DNA of 64,000 nucleotides from Apodemus sylvaticus (GCF_947179515.1 NC_067488.1:30942039-31006038); one strand, 5' to 3'. Positions 11,046 to 22,507 are shown, counted from the stretch's first letter. Numbers and translations are program-made. The notes: a model not told the origin generated them from the letters alone.

Positions 11046-11866
11046 TCTTTTTTTTTTTTCCCGATATAATTTATTTACGTTTCAAATGATTTCCCTTTTC
11101 TAGCCCCCCCACTCCCCGAAAGTCCCGTAAGCCCCCTTCTCTTCCCCTGTCCTCCCACCCACCCCTTCCCACTTCCCCGTTCTGGTTTTGCCGAATACTG
11201 TTTCACTGAGTCTTTCCAGAACCAGGGGCCATTCCTCCTTTCTTCTTGTACCTCATTTGATGTGTGGATTATGTTTTGGGTATTCCAGTTTTCTAGGTTA
11301 ATATCCACTTATTAGTGAGTGCATACCATGATTCACCTTTTGAGTCTGGGTTACCTCACTTAGTATGATATTCTCTAGCTCCATCCATTTGCCTAAGAAT
11401 TTCATGAATTCATTGTTTCTAATGGCTGAATAGTACTCCATTGTGTAGATATACCACATTTTTTGCATCCACTCTTCTGTTGAGGGATACCTGGGTTCTT
11501 TCCAGCATCTGGCAATTATAAATAGGGCTGCTATGAACATAGTAGAACATGTATCCTTATTACATGGTGGGGAGTCTTCTGGGTATATGCCCAGGAGTGG
11601 TATAGCAGGATCTTCTGGAAGTGAGGTGCCCAGTTTTCAGAGGAACTGCCACACTGCTTTCCAGAGTGGTTGTACCAATTTGCAACCCCACCAGCAGTGG
11701 AGGAGTGTTCCTCTTTCTCCACACCCTCTCCAACACCTGCTGTCTCCTGAATTTTTAATCTTAGCCATTCTGACTGGTGAAAGATGAAATCTTAGGGTTG
11801 TTTTGATTTGCATTTCCCTAATGACTAATGAAGCTGAGCATTTTTTAAGATGCTTTCTCCGCCATC
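11046..11866 (-). mobile_element. LINE-1 3' end (young family), 5'-truncated
   Basis: This copy is very similar to the one at 9911-10740: T tract at 11048-11060, compact 3' UTR, and ORF2 stop after LISGY at 11298-11300. The last 80 ORF2 codons are open; the region above them is split between frames. It is truncated in ORF2 at about 11866, only some 25 bases further along LINE-1 than the 9911 copy, and its 5' end abuts a TCC microsatellite. Confidence 0.92.
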
Positions 11867-11976
11867 CTCCTCCTCCTCCTCCTCCTCCTCCTCCTCCTCT
11901 TCTTCCTCCTCCTCCTCTCTCCTTCTTCTTCCTTCATTTTTCCTTCTTCCTCCTCCTCTTCTTCCTCCTTCTGTAC
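11867..11976. repeat. (TCC)n/(TTC)n microsatellite
   Basis: A nearly pure TCC run of about 12 units decays into mixed TCC/TTC. It begins exactly at the 5' end of the adjacent LINE-1. The proline/leucine open frame across it is not a gene. Confidence 0.95.
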
Positions 11977-12070
11977 CCCTCTTCTTTTTTAAATGTATGG
12001 GGTTATGAGTGGGTAGCTCTAGAAATGTTCATACAACACTAGAGAGATTATGTTATGACCAGTGTACAAC

Positions 12071-12185
12071 TTGAGTCTTGGGACCCTGTTCTTTCCCTCT
12101 ACCATGCGAGTGTCATGTACTCAGTTCTGGTCTTCAGGCTTTGAGCAAGTGCCTTTATCTGCTGAACTATCTCACAAGTCCTTAT
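12071..12185 (-). mobile_element. B3/B2-type SINE fragment
   Basis: The antisense of the tRNA-derived head is readable at the right end (GCCTTTATCTGCTGAACTATCTCACAAG), preceded by a diverged SINE body. The match is to the B2/B3 group, and the subfamily is uncertain. Confidence 0.6.
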
Positions 12186-12301
12186 AAAACATTTTTGGAA
12201 CAAAAAATAGGAAGAAATTGTGAGAATAAAGGATTAATTGGAGGACACCAGATATTGTCCAAACAGCAAGCTGTAAAGAAATACCAAGAATAAAATCTAG
12301 A

Positions 12302-12536
12302 GTGCTGGTTTTCAACTTGTTGGACAGGATTCCTTTGGGATTAGATGACCCTTTCACAGGGGTCACCTAACACCATTGGGAAACACAGATAGTTGCATTG
12401 TAATTCATAACAGCAACAAAATTGCAGTCATGAAGTAGCAACTAAAATATAGTCACTAAGTAGTCATGAGGGTCACCACAACATGAGGAACTGTATTAAA
12501 GGGTCACAATATTAGGAAGGTGGAGAACCTTTGTAG
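12302..12536 (-). mobile_element. URR1-type hAT DNA transposon (non-autonomous)
   Basis: Inverted ends of the type GGTTTTCAAC...GGTGGAGAACC bracket a body with GGGGTCACCTAACACCATTGG, TTACATAA-like spacing, TCATGAAGTAGCAACTAAAAT and GGGTCACCACAACATGAGGAAC. This is the rodent hAT-Charlie derivative URR1, here antisense. Flanks share TAGAG, consistent with a decayed 8-bp duplication. It encodes no transposase. Confidence 0.88.
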
Positions 12537-12815
12537 AGAATAGAAAATATGAACACATTATTGTATTACTAATAAAACCCCACAGTTTCTAACATGTATT
12601 AAATATTCATTATATGTTGACCTGTGTAGGTGGAATTAGTATATACAAAGTCCATAGTATTCTAGTGAAGGTAAATTATTGTCCTTATTTTAGGGATGAT
12701 AGAATGAGGGGCCCATGTGATAGATTACATTATAAATACAAGGCTCTGAGTCCATTCCCCGAGAATAAAAAGTCAGATCTTATTGGACATGTTTATCATC
12801 CAGTGCTAGAGAGTT

Positions 12816-12995
12816 GAAGACAGGTGGATGCCAGGGCCTCTCTCTTCAGTCATCCCAGTATTTTTCAGGACAGTGAGAGATCTTGCCTCAAAAAACAAGA
12901 CTGAAGAGCACCCAAGTTTATTCTCTGCCATTTGTCAACACACACACAAACACATGCACCAGAATACACATACATGAATGCCCATCCCCCACATA
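12816..12995 (+). mobile_element. B4/RSINE1-type SINE, 3' part
   Basis: Key readable pieces are GACAGGTGGATGCCAGGGCCTC, CAGTGAGAGATCTTGCCTCAAAAAACAAG, and a CA-rich end (CAACACACACACAAACACATGC). That order is typical of the 3' half of the rodent B4/RSINE1 composite SINEs. Confidence 0.65.
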
Positions 12996-13731
12996 ATCCT
13001 ACAAGAATTGAATTGAGCTGAATGAAGTGTTATACACCTGTAATACTACTTCAGGCTGCATTATTGATTTAAGTCTGTGCACCATAATGGGAGTAGAGAA
13101 AACAAAAACTGAAAACCAAAAAGAGTGAATGAGACTCAGAAGGCAAATACAGCTTTCTCAAGACCAGAGAGGAAATCATTGAGTTCATGTACAGAGGCAC
13201 ACACAGATATTTATGGGCGAGCATTTCATCAAAGCATTGACTATAATAATAGAATCTGGAGACCATCCAAATCCTGAACACTTAGAGATGGCCTCACTGC
13301 TCAGGCCAAAATTGGAAAAAGACAAGCAAAACACAAAGAAGAAGGAAATCGCTCCAAACCCCATCTTCTGAAATAAGAATAAGGAAATGACAGTGTGTGT
13401 CTTTGCAAATCTTTTCTATCTGAACTAAACTTGGAGTCATACTTGATATATTACTTTGCAATCTGGCTTTTTTTTTTTTTTTTTTTTGTATAGAGAACAC
13501 CACACATTGTTTTCAAGTCATTAAGTAGTCTATTTATTTTAGCAGCTTCATGGCATTATCTTATTAATATATATTATATCTTCCTACAAATCTTTTATCA
13601 TTGAATATATCATCTTTTAACTATTATTAAATGACACCTCTCCTGTCCCTAATTCATCATGCACAGGAAGTAATTCTGACTCTCTAGGACCTTTTGCCAT
13701 GTATATATATCAACCATGCCCCTGTGGTCAC
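12996..13731. other. No recognised feature (about 735 bp)
   Basis: Apart from a T run at 13470-13488, I recognise nothing. Open frames of up to 70 codons have no recognisable content. Confidence 0.5.
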
Positions 13732-14086
13732 TGTAGTGGTTTGAGGAAGAATTGTCCTATAGACTCATGTGTTTCAATGCTTGACTCATAAGGAGTTGCA
13801 CTATTTGGAGGTACAGCTTTGTTGGAGGAATTGTGTCACAGTGGAGGTGGGCTTTGTGGCCTCATTTATGCTCAAGCTAGGAGTACTATCAGTCGTCTTC
13901 TGGTGTCTGTTGATCAAGATGTAGGACTCTCAGTTCCTTCTTAGCACCATGTCTGCCTGCATGTTCCTTGCAATAATGATAATAGACAAAGCCTCTAAAC
14001 TCTAAGCCAGACCCAATTAAATATTTTCCTTTATAAGAGTTGCAGTGGTCCAGGTGTCTCTTCACAGTAAAACCCAAAATAAGGCA
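13732..14086 (+). mobile_element. Solo MaLR LTR, MT type, with 5-bp duplication
   Basis: A complete 355-bp LTR starts TGTAGTGGTTTGAGG and ends AAATAAGGCA (TG...CA). The perfect 5-bp duplication GTCAC lies at 13727-13731 and 14087-14091. Inner landmarks of MT LTRs are present: TTGTTGGAGGAATTGTGTCACAG, GATCAAGATGTAGGACTCTCAG, CACCATGTCTGCCTGCATG, and AATTAAATATTTTCCTTTATAAG. No internal region remains, so this is a solo LTR formed by LTR-LTR recombination of a non-autonomous ERVL-MaLR element. Confidence 0.95.
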
Positions 14087-14244
14087 GTCACTACTCCTGA
14101 ATAGTACACAAAAGAAGCATTTATTTAGAAGTGTAATTGGAGGTCTCATAAATCTCTTACTGGATTTTATTTTTTACATAAGCATACATTGTACTTCACT
14201 AAAACTCTGCAAGGAGAACTTCTATGAACCGGCTTTATAACCGG

Positions 14245-14625
14245 CCTTAGGGTTTCTATTGCTTTGAAGAGACACCATGACAGAGGTAACTCTTATGAAG
14301 TAAAGTCTTAATTGGGGCTAACTTACAGGTGCACAGGTTTATTCCATTGTCATCATGGTGGGAAGCATGATGACACATAGGTAGACAAGTTACTAGAGAG
14401 GTAACAGAGCTCTGTATCTGCATCAGCACACAGCAGAAGGGAGAGAGATACTGCTCCTGGTTTGAGCATTTGAAACCCCAAAGTCCACCCTCAGTGACAC
14501 ACTTCCTCCAACAAGACCATATCTACACCAACAAGGGCATACTTCCTATTAGTGTCACTCTTTAATGACCAGCCCCTTAAATTTATGAGCCTGGGGGCAG
14601 CGTCATTTCTATTCAAAACACCACA
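14245..14625 (-). mobile_element. MaLR LTR, MT type, opposite orientation
   Basis: The antisense MT signature is clear: TTAGGGTTTCTATTGCTTTG, AGAGACACCATGACAGAGG, AATTGGGGCTAACTTACAG, CACACTTCCTCCAACAAG, ending TTCAAAACACCACA. It lies 158 bp from the + strand MT LTR and in inverted orientation to it. The left boundary is slightly eroded and I see no clean duplication. No internal sequence remains. Confidence 0.9.
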
Positions 14626-15084
14626 TAACTCTCTATGACAATAACATGCCTTGTTCTTTAATTGAATGATCAGTAAGTGAAGCAGGACTAAAGGAAGGTA
14701 TTATAGTATATCCAGCATTGAAAAATTAAAAATAATTAAAATGCTAGTTCTAAAAATTATTGACATCAATTAAAAGGAAAAAAAGAAAAAGACATGTCTA
14801 TACGTAATGATACAGAAAAAGGAGTAGATTTTATAAAAATATGTGACGGAATGTTAGCTATTTTAGTAGTTTAAACCTGGGAGAATTAAAAAAAATTATT
14901 TTGAGAGGCAAAGATATAGTTGTATTATTTGTCAAATTTCCCACAATATTTTAGGAAAGATGGTAAATACAAGAATTTCATTTGCCAACATATTTCCAAC
15001 TCTGAGCTGATTTTCTTAGATAATGGTATGTACACCTGTTTTTCTTAGACAATATACTTGCAGTATTTTTAATATCCAGAAAGC

Positions 15085-15245
15085 AGTAAATTCTTAGAAC
15101 CATCCATTGAAGTTAGTACTGGTGTCATTTCGGTTTTACCACATTGTGACCCTGAGCTACTCAGTAGCTTGCTTATGGTAACCAGCTAGGAAATATCAAG
15201 GTTACGATTTAGGGTAGTTTCTGGGCTTCAAAGTTTATGTGTCTT
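15085..15245 (-). repeat. MIR SINE fragment
   Basis: The antisense MIR core is suggested by the order TGACCCTGAGCTACTCAGTAGCTTGC, AACCAGCTAGGAAATATCAAGG and GGGCTTCAAAGTTTATGTG. It is highly diverged. Confidence 0.4.
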
Positions 15246-16767
15246 CTGACTAAGTACTAAAATGGTTAGAAACTCAGTAAAAAAAAAAAAAACAAGCTCA
15301 TTAACAAAAAACATTTAAATGGTCTCAAGAGACTTAAATTTGCTTCAGTGTATATATTTATGAAGCAGCACAGAGAGGAAGTGGATGGTAGTTGGTTCAT
15401 CTTATCCATTTGCCCTGGACATTCTATTAACTTAGGCTTAATCTGTAGATTTTTTTCTCTCCCTATCCCTTCCACTCATGTATGCATTCTATTCTGGTTC
15501 CTAAAAGTTTTGTGTTCAAATTTCCAGCATAAGATTTAGCTGCATGCTGCTGTGTTTCCTATAGAAAATGTTTCACCAACATTCGTATGTTCCGTGTTCA
15601 TGTGGTATAGTGGCCACTACATATGCATGTGCATTTTTCTTCAATGAGAGCCTTTGTCACTACTTTACCACAAACATTCTTTCAAAAACCCCAAACCCCA
15701 AAATGAGCATTGCAATTTACTGCTGCTATAGAAATGTGCAAATACAATGCCTGTGGTTACCCAACTCTTCCTGCAGAAGGCTTTCTTTCCTAAAATCAAG
15801 CAAATATTTAATTTGTCACATTTTTAAAGCAAGGGTTGTTATAACTTCATGTGCTATATTTAGTGTCATGATAGTGGGGACAGAATTCTTCTTATAGCCC
15901 TTAAGGGTGCTGTTCGGTTGTCTTGAAACCCCTCTAAAGAAGAATTCAATACCTTATCATGGTGGGATGGGCACATCTTGTTTCTTTTTTAGAACAGTAA
16001 TAATTGATTGCTTATTCTCTTGTTATGCAGGGAATATGATCTTTTATTAAATTCAGGTTTTCTTCCCCAACCACTCTATCATATGTTCCTCTCCTGGATG
16101 GTCTTTAATTGTTTTGTCACTGTATCAATTGTCTTTATAATCGGAAAGAATAAGACTTTCCAGTTTATGGACATTTCAGTGTGTCTTAATCTAAGCTTTC
16201 CAAAGTAAGGAACCAGTTGTCCTGTTTGGGAGTTAGGTGTCTACCTTTGTCTCTATGTTGGAGAGGGTCACATAGAATATGTGCATAATGATCTCATAAA
16301 GGAAGCTGAGATATAATGCTAACCCAGTGTATAAGACAATTATAGGACCTTGTAACTCTTTCTTCTCAAGTCCTGATTAATATACTAAAAATCTCTCATG
16401 TGTATTGTCATTTCTTCTTCCATCCCTGTTCTTTTGGACTTCACGTATATAGAGAGACCTTAGAGTACCATGCTAGTTTGTTTCTTCATCTCCTTGTTTC
16501 TTAAACATTCAACCACACCCCCAGATTCAGGTGCACTCCAGATCCCTGAATTGGAAAACATCAATTGACTACTTCCCTAATTCTGAGTTCATCAATTGCT
16601 TTAAAATGCACACTCAAGGATTATGCTGTATACATTTCTTGGAACCGGGCTCTGCTCTTCCTCCTTTATCACTCTGTTCCATTGCACTCTTCTAAGTGAC
16701 CTGCTGTTCACATGACCACACCTTCTCAGCTTCATTCTATCCTAGCTCTTTCTTATTTTATGAATAC
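15246..16767. other. No recognised feature (about 1.5 kb)
   Basis: An A run lies at 15279-15292. The longest open frame is 109 codons at 15568-15897 (+); it is Cys/Phe/Tyr-rich with no recognisable domain. I treat it as chance. Confidence 0.5.
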
Positions 16768-17165
16768 TCCTTGACTTACCATGGGTTGCATTCCAACAAA
16801 CTTACCACAAGATGAAAAGTGTCCTTAGTTGAAAATGCATTAATGTATCTAACTATTAAACATTCCAGCTCATGCTAGTTTCTCTGAGACATAAACCTAC
16901 AGTTGGAAAAGATTACCTAGGAGAGGTTTGTTTTACACTAAAGTAGTTAGAACCTCACATAATGTTTTGACTACAGTACCATATAGAGTTCTGCTTGTTT
17001 CTGCCCATGACCATATATCTATGTGCTACAAGTGAGCATTGTAAACCAAGACCACAACATCTATGGCCAATATAGAAAAAAGATTAGAACTTGATCTTCC
17101 AAGTATGATGTCTATTGAATGCATATTTCCACCTATGACATTTGTACTATCATGAGTGACAGAGA
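16768..17165 (+). mobile_element. Tigger-like (Tc1/mariner) DNA transposon fossil
   Basis: The string of landmarks CTTGACTTACCATGGGTTGCATTCC, ACAAGATGAAAAGTGTCC, GAAAATGCATTAATG, CCTACAGTTGG, CATAATGTTTTGACTACAGTACC and ATTGAATGCATATTTCC matches in order a non-autonomous mammalian Tigger-group consensus as I remember it. The copy is heavily diverged and without coding capacity. The exact subfamily cannot be given. Confidence 0.55.
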
Positions 17166-17257
17166 TACAAAATGACAGTTTCAAGGTGAGAACCATCTGC
17201 ATATGTGGCCATTGTGGGGCTGGGGTTCATGGAATGGCTGTTGAGTGAAAGAAAGTA

Positions 17258-17400
17258 GGGGCTGGAGAAATGGGTCAGCAGAAAAGAGTCATTGCTTCAT
17301 GGCCAAGGACCAAGTTCAGTGAATGAGCTGTGGAGAGCTATGGAAGACTACAGGATCAATCTCTGTTCTTGACATTGGCAGTATCATTCTTTCATCTTTG
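17258..17400 (+). mobile_element. B3-like SINE, weak
   Basis: A tRNA-type head GGGGCTGGAGAAATGGGTCAGC is followed by a poorly matching body with GGACCAAGTTCAGTGAATG. It is probably a decayed B2/B3 SINE. Confidence 0.5.
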
Positions 17401-18255
17401 CAAGTTTTCCTGAATACGCTCCCTGAATCCCTAGAGAGACATGAAAGTTATGCAAATTATAAAAAAGTTTAGTTTTCCAAGCAAAGCACACTCTCAGCAA
17501 AATGTCATCTTATTCTAATTTTTATAAAATGAAATCAATTTCACATCGCAGCTTTACCTCATGTGAGTTAGAAAAACTAATTGGCATCTTCAATTAGCAA
17601 ATCTAGGAAATGTTGAAATAGTTTTAAAAACAGTATTTTTAAAGATATTATGCCATGTTATTGTAAGTTGTTGGGATCAAATCATTGACATAAGAAAAAT
17701 GAAACTGCCTTAACATTTGTGACACTCAATTTCATTATCTCAAAAGTGGAAAGTAATTAATAACTTAGGTATTTCACACTGATATGTTTATATAAATTTA
17801 AATTGCCTCAATTCTTATTTTTACCTTTTGTTGTGACAAAAAGATCAATATTCTATCTTTCAGTTTCAAACTCCTAAATCTAAGGTTGCAAGTATTTATT
17901 GATTGAATAACTGGCCAAGTCTTAAGTATGCTGAAAAAGAAGACCAAAGCTAGACATAGTAACACTAAACTCCAAACTCAAAAGAAGGAAGAAAAATAAT
18001 TTATATCCAAGTAGATAGATTGACCACTTAGAAGTCAAGATGAGTGTGGGCATATTTACAAAAGATAAATGGGAAGAAGCTTGGAGCCACACAGTTGAAC
18101 ATTGATTAACTAAATTTTTAAGCAAATGGAGACTCCATGGAGTAAATATCTAGGAGCAAGGATAGCAAACACAGTAAGGCAAAACAGAAAGGAGAAGCAG
18201 AGACAAAGACTATTGCTTTCCACTGAACTCAACTCTCCCATCTTGTTATCCATAC

Positions 18256-18257
<2 letters not shown>
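17401..18257. other. No recognised feature, possible MIR trace
   Basis: A stretch near 17650-17790 (CACTCAATTTCATTATCTCAAAAGTGG) resembles a MIR core but is too weak to call. The rest is AT-rich unassigned sequence. Confidence 0.4.
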
Positions 18258-18289
<32 letters not shown>

Positions 18290-18312
18290 TGTGTGTGCAT
18301 GTGTGCGTGTGC
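18258..18312. repeat. (TG)n microsatellite
   Basis: A TG run of roughly 27 units has a few interruptions at its right end. Confidence 0.97.
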
Positions 18313-18484
18313 CATCATAAGGAGGGTGAGGGTAAGCTAAACTTGGTACTGATGATGATGATGCTTATCAGCATTTCTTGTACCTTCCATTTAAAGAATA
18401 ACATTTATCAAAATAAAGGACATGACAAAGGAGAGAAGATGACAGGCTACTTAAATGAAAGGAACTTAAATAAATTGCCAAGTA

Positions 18485-18695
18485 GGGGCTGAAGGGATGG
18501 CTGGGTAGTTACAATTGATTGCAGTTTTGCAGAGGACCGAGTTCAGAGTTCAGTTTCTAGCATCCATAACAGGCTGCTAATTACTAATGGTAACTCCAAC
18601 TACAGGGCATCTAATTTCTTCATCTGGACTCTTAGGGTCCCTGTACACATATATGTACATACACACATATAAATAAGAACATTTAAATGTCAAAT
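18485..18695 (+). mobile_element. B3 SINE
   Basis: The head GGGGCTGAAGGGATGGCTGGG, GCAGAGGACCGAGTTCAGAG, GGTAACTCCAACTACAGGGC, TCTTCATCTGGACTC, and a final ATAAATAAGAACATTTAAATG follow B3 order. It is an old copy of the B2-related tRNA SINE. Confidence 0.8.
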
Positions 18696-18715
18696 TAAGA
18701 AATTTATGTTAATTT

Positions 18716-19060
18716 TCTTTTATAACAAGTATCTGAGATAAGTTTTCAGAAAGCGAAGGTTTATCATGACTCAGAATTTTATAGATTTTATTATGTGATC
18801 ACCGACTTGCGGATTTCAGCTTGTGGTAGCACATTATGGCTGGAGCCTAGGGTGAAGTAGACTCCCCTTCTCTGCTGGGTAATGAAAAGAGAAGAAAGGG
18901 GAGAGGAAAGGCTTCTATTCCATTATAGTGTTTAACATCAGTGACCTAAACGCCCCTGTTAGGTCCCACCTCTTAAAGCTCCACCCAAATCATCATTTTG
19001 GAAAACATAGCTATATATATGAATCTGTGCTGGTGGGGGAAACATTTGAGCTTTAAACTA
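18716..19060 (-). mobile_element. Old LTR fragment, probably MaLR
   Basis: The pattern CGAAGGTTTATCATGACTC near the left, a GGCTGGAGCC block, then TTAGGTCCCACCTCTTAAAGCTCCACCC and a final GGGGGAAACATTTGAGC resembles the antisense of an old mammalian MaLR/MLT-type LTR. The subfamily and boundaries are uncertain. Confidence 0.45.
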
Positions 19061-19079
19061 TAAAATAATACTGAATGGA

Positions 19080-19290
19080 TTAACTTGTTGCTTCTTCTTT
19101 TGGATGCCAATAGATTTACACTAGAAGACACTAACCAAGTACTACTTATGTGGACACATTTTTAAAACATTCCCAAGCTCAGATTTATTATCCCTAAAGT
19201 GTGGAAAATAATTCTCAACAAGAGCTTACAACACTGTTGTGAGTCTTAAATAAATACATCCAGAAGTAACTGGCAAATGACAGAGCATTA
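19080..19290 (+). repeat. MIR SINE fragment
   Basis: CAGATTTATTATCCCTAAAGTGTGG, CAACACTGTTGTGAGTCTTAAATAAAT and AACTGGCAAATGACAG follow the 3' half of MIR in order, with strong divergence. Confidence 0.5.
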
Positions 19291-20075
19291 TACACATGTG
19301 AGACTTCAAAGACTGTTTAGCATGGCACTCAATGGTTAGATGATTATATACAAACAACTGTGGATACATTGACTGCGGGCACTTAGGCAAGGCTTGATGA
19401 GGGTCCAGTGAAAAGATGAGGTAATTGACATAATGGAGATGTGTTCATATAGGGTCTTCTGGGTCACTGTGTTAAGAACCATTGATGTTTGTACAGAATA
19501 AATAAATGTACTATTGTTGAATGCAGGAGTAGCATGAGATAAGCTTTAAGATGTTGAGTTAGGCTGCTAAGCCTATGGCAGATTATAAAGTAAAGAGAGG
19601 ATGGGGAAGTCAGTGGGGTTTTCTAGTCATATGGGTGACAGAAGGGGATCATTAGGTTGGAACAGTGATGGTAGGGCTGGTGGGAGAGGACAGACAATGG
19701 ACTTGCCTGACAAAGGATGTGGGAAATGATGGAAGGAGGGAACCATACTGGAGTCGTAGCAGTGTGGCCTTTGCACAGCAAAGACAGGTTGCTATCCTAT
19801 GTGGTGTGGAGGCTGCGAGGGGTACAGGTTTGATAGGAAGGAGGAAGGGGACAGTTTTAAGATATCTGAAGTTTGAGGGCTGGGTTGGCTATTCAAATAG
19901 ATGTATCTGGTAGTGATCTATCATACTCTAGAGCTTGGGAGATAGGGCTGGACAAGAGACTGAAGTGTTGCTGATATGAAACAAATGCATACAAAGAACT
20001 TCAGTCCAGGTTGCAAGGAGGTTTTCCCAAGCTTAGTTTAATTTCTTTTGATTTTTTATTTTTTTTACATAAAAT

Positions 20076-20078
<3 letters not shown>
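19291..20078. other. No recognised feature (about 790 bp)
   Basis: G-rich on the + strand around 19590-19900, with an 82-codon open frame at 19665-19913 lacking any recognisable content. Confidence 0.4.
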
Positions 20079-20117
<39 letters not shown>

Positions 20118-20240
20118 CATAGCATGCTTATGGATAGATGTCAGAGGACAACTTCCAAGACTCATTTTTCTGCTCCTACTATGAAGGCTCAGGGAACAAA
20201 GGCTCAGCCTTTACCCACTGAACCATCTTGCCAACCCTAT
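20079..20240 (-). mobile_element. (TG)n plus B3-type SINE, antisense
   Basis: A pure TG run (20079-20116, 19 units) leads into GTCAGAGGACAACTTCCAAGACTC and CTTTACCCACTGAACCATCTTGCC. This is the antisense of a B2/B3-group SINE, with the TG run formed from its CA-rich tail. Confidence 0.8.
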
Positions 20241-22126
20241 TTTGTCTTTCTTTCACATAAGTCCAGGAACTAGAGGTTCTAAGTGCTTTCCCTCTCTGTC
20301 CCTTTTATCTCTCTGTCCTACAAAGGACTATCTATTTATATCATAGCCTCTTGGGTTTTTCTAATTAATTTTGTTGCTTCTATTCTGTTTCTCAAATAGT
20401 CATTGACACACTGTGTTGGGATTTTGGTCCAAGCTACAAAGAAAGACAAGATGTCAGTTGTAGGAAACAAGAAACTGGTATACTGACCATTGAAAACCAG
20501 AGATGAGATTGTTGCACATCTGCCCACAGACTTAGGTGTGACTCAGAACTTCTGCTATCAATAAGGCTCCTGTCATAAGTGTAAGTTAATATGGTCTTTG
20601 CTTTTATGGGACCAAACACTTGTGGTTTTTAGAGAGCATACTGGAGCACTAGGCGAGTTGCCTTTTTTTTTTTTTAATAGAAAGTAAACATTTTAGTGCA
20701 GAAAAGTCACTGTTTATCTCTAAGAAGCCTTAAGGCATATTCAGGAAAAATGAGAGTTGATAGACAAGAGAGTTGCTTAGGGAAAAAAATGACTTCTATT
20801 TACTTACTTTGTTTCAGATTAAATGTTACATCATCTCTAAGTCATCATTGATTTCCAAAAGAATGAACAGCAAATCCATGGTGCTCAGGAGGTATAAACA
20901 AGATTTATTACTGAGAAAGTATACTTCACTTGCAGAAAGCTATCAGAAAATAAAAATAAAACCCAGGCCAGGGATGACCTTGAGAAGATTCTCTGTGCAT
21001 TTGTTTCTATGTGTGAATTTATTTTATAAAAAATGAGAATGTAAGATATTTCTGTGCAGATTTTTCTTCTCCTTTGACAAAAGAGCTAAGGGATTTCAGT
21101 ATTTCTAGGCACTTGTCTTTAGTATGGGGCTTCTTATCTATGCTTTGACTATCTTTCTCTGATACTATTGTAGCTGGTTCCTTTTGTCATTTAGCACACA
21201 GGGCCAGATACTTCTGGAATCACACCAAAAGCTTGAAGCCCTCAGGCATCATCTAGCTGACTTTTTACTTCAGGAACTGGACATCTCAGGCTTTTGGAGG
21301 GTTAAAGGGTTTACCAGTCAAGCACAAAAGCTATAGATCAAGAATCAAAAGCAAGAATCTAGACTCAATGTCCAGGGCTCTGGTACTTCATCTCTGAATT
21401 GCAGGTATGCTCAAAGCAGGGTAACTATCAAGGTAGACTATCAAGGGGTATTGGGGGAAGACATGATAACAGAGATCTCCTGTGTTGTTTTAGAATTTTC
21501 AGTTTTACTTCATACCCCCAGACCCCAAATTTTCACAGATGAGTGAGGTTACAGGGTGGAGTCTGTGGAGGAGGTAGGTTTGGGAAAGGAACTTTTGAGC
21601 TGAGGTTTGCAAAACCCACAGTTGTACAACAGCTCAGTGCTAGCCAACACCCTGGGGCGTGCAAAAAGTTAGGAGAGTGTACAGCCACCCAGCTCTTGAT
21701 TCTGCTTTCACAACGTATCTGCAGGGCCCCACCAACACTCCCCACTTCACTTCATAATGCCTTGAACATTTTGACTTTCTGAGTAGTCAGGGCTGTTCTT
21801 CCATTTGAGTCTAACAAGCCAGAGTATTTTGTGAGTCACTCTCCAAGCCTCCTTGATGTGGAAGAAGAGGACTATGCTTGGAAGGTTTCAGACCACACTC
21901 AACAGTAAGTGATGACAGGGATGGCTATGTGCTCTGTCCTATTATGTAAATGAGACATCATCTGCAAGTTATCTGCCACATTTTTACAGCTGCGACTTAC
22001 TATTGACCAAATCTGGCCATGCCACTCTATGCCCAACATCTACAGGATCAAGAACCACCTCTAGAGTAAGATCATCTACAGTCATGACTTTCCCCACTTC
22101 TCTCTCTTCACTGCCATAACTGTCAA
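20241..22126. other. No recognised feature (about 1.9 kb)
   Basis: A T run lies at 20663-20677. Open frames reach 87 codons on the + strand and 79 codons around 21533-21782, none with recognisable content. I cannot assign a repeat or gene here. Confidence 0.5.
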
Positions 22127-22468
22127 CTTGATACAAGCTAAAATTATCTGAAAAGAAGGAAGCTCAATTGAGAAAATTCTCCCTACCAGATTGGCCTATG
22201 GAACAATTTCTTGGTTGAAGACTGATATAGGAGGACCTAACCCACAATGGTGGTGCCATGCATGGGCAGGCGATCCTTACTCCTGTTAGAAAGCCAACTG
22301 AGCAAGGTATAAAAAGCAAGTCAGTAAGCAGCACTCCTACAAGGATTCTGCTTCAGTTCCTGCTTTTCAGAACCTTCCATGCTTGAATTCCTGCCGAACT
22401 TCCCCCAGTGATGGATACTTATCTAGAAAGTATAAGCTGAAATAAGCACTTTCTTCCCAACTTGCTTT
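22127..22468 (+). mobile_element. ORR1-type MaLR LTR, 3' end lost
   Basis: Landmarks run in ORR1 order: TGTCAACTTGATACAAGCTA, GAAGGAAGCTCAATTGAG, AGTCAGTAAGCAGCACTCC, CTTCAGTTCCTGC, AAGTATAAGCTGAAATAAGC, and CCAACTTGCTTTT. The expected final 40-odd bases are missing where a T tract begins. A second ORR1 piece with the lost end is not visible beyond the LINE-1 cluster. It is a non-coding LTR of a non-autonomous element. Confidence 0.9.
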
Positions 22469-22507
22469 TTTTTTTTATATATTTTTTTTTTTTTTTTTTT
22501 TTTGGTC

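Noticed and set aside
10846..11866. The LINE-1 at 11046 nested in the copy at 10846
   Set aside because: The expected continuation of the 10846 copy is not found beyond 11866, so the two are adjacent and not nested.
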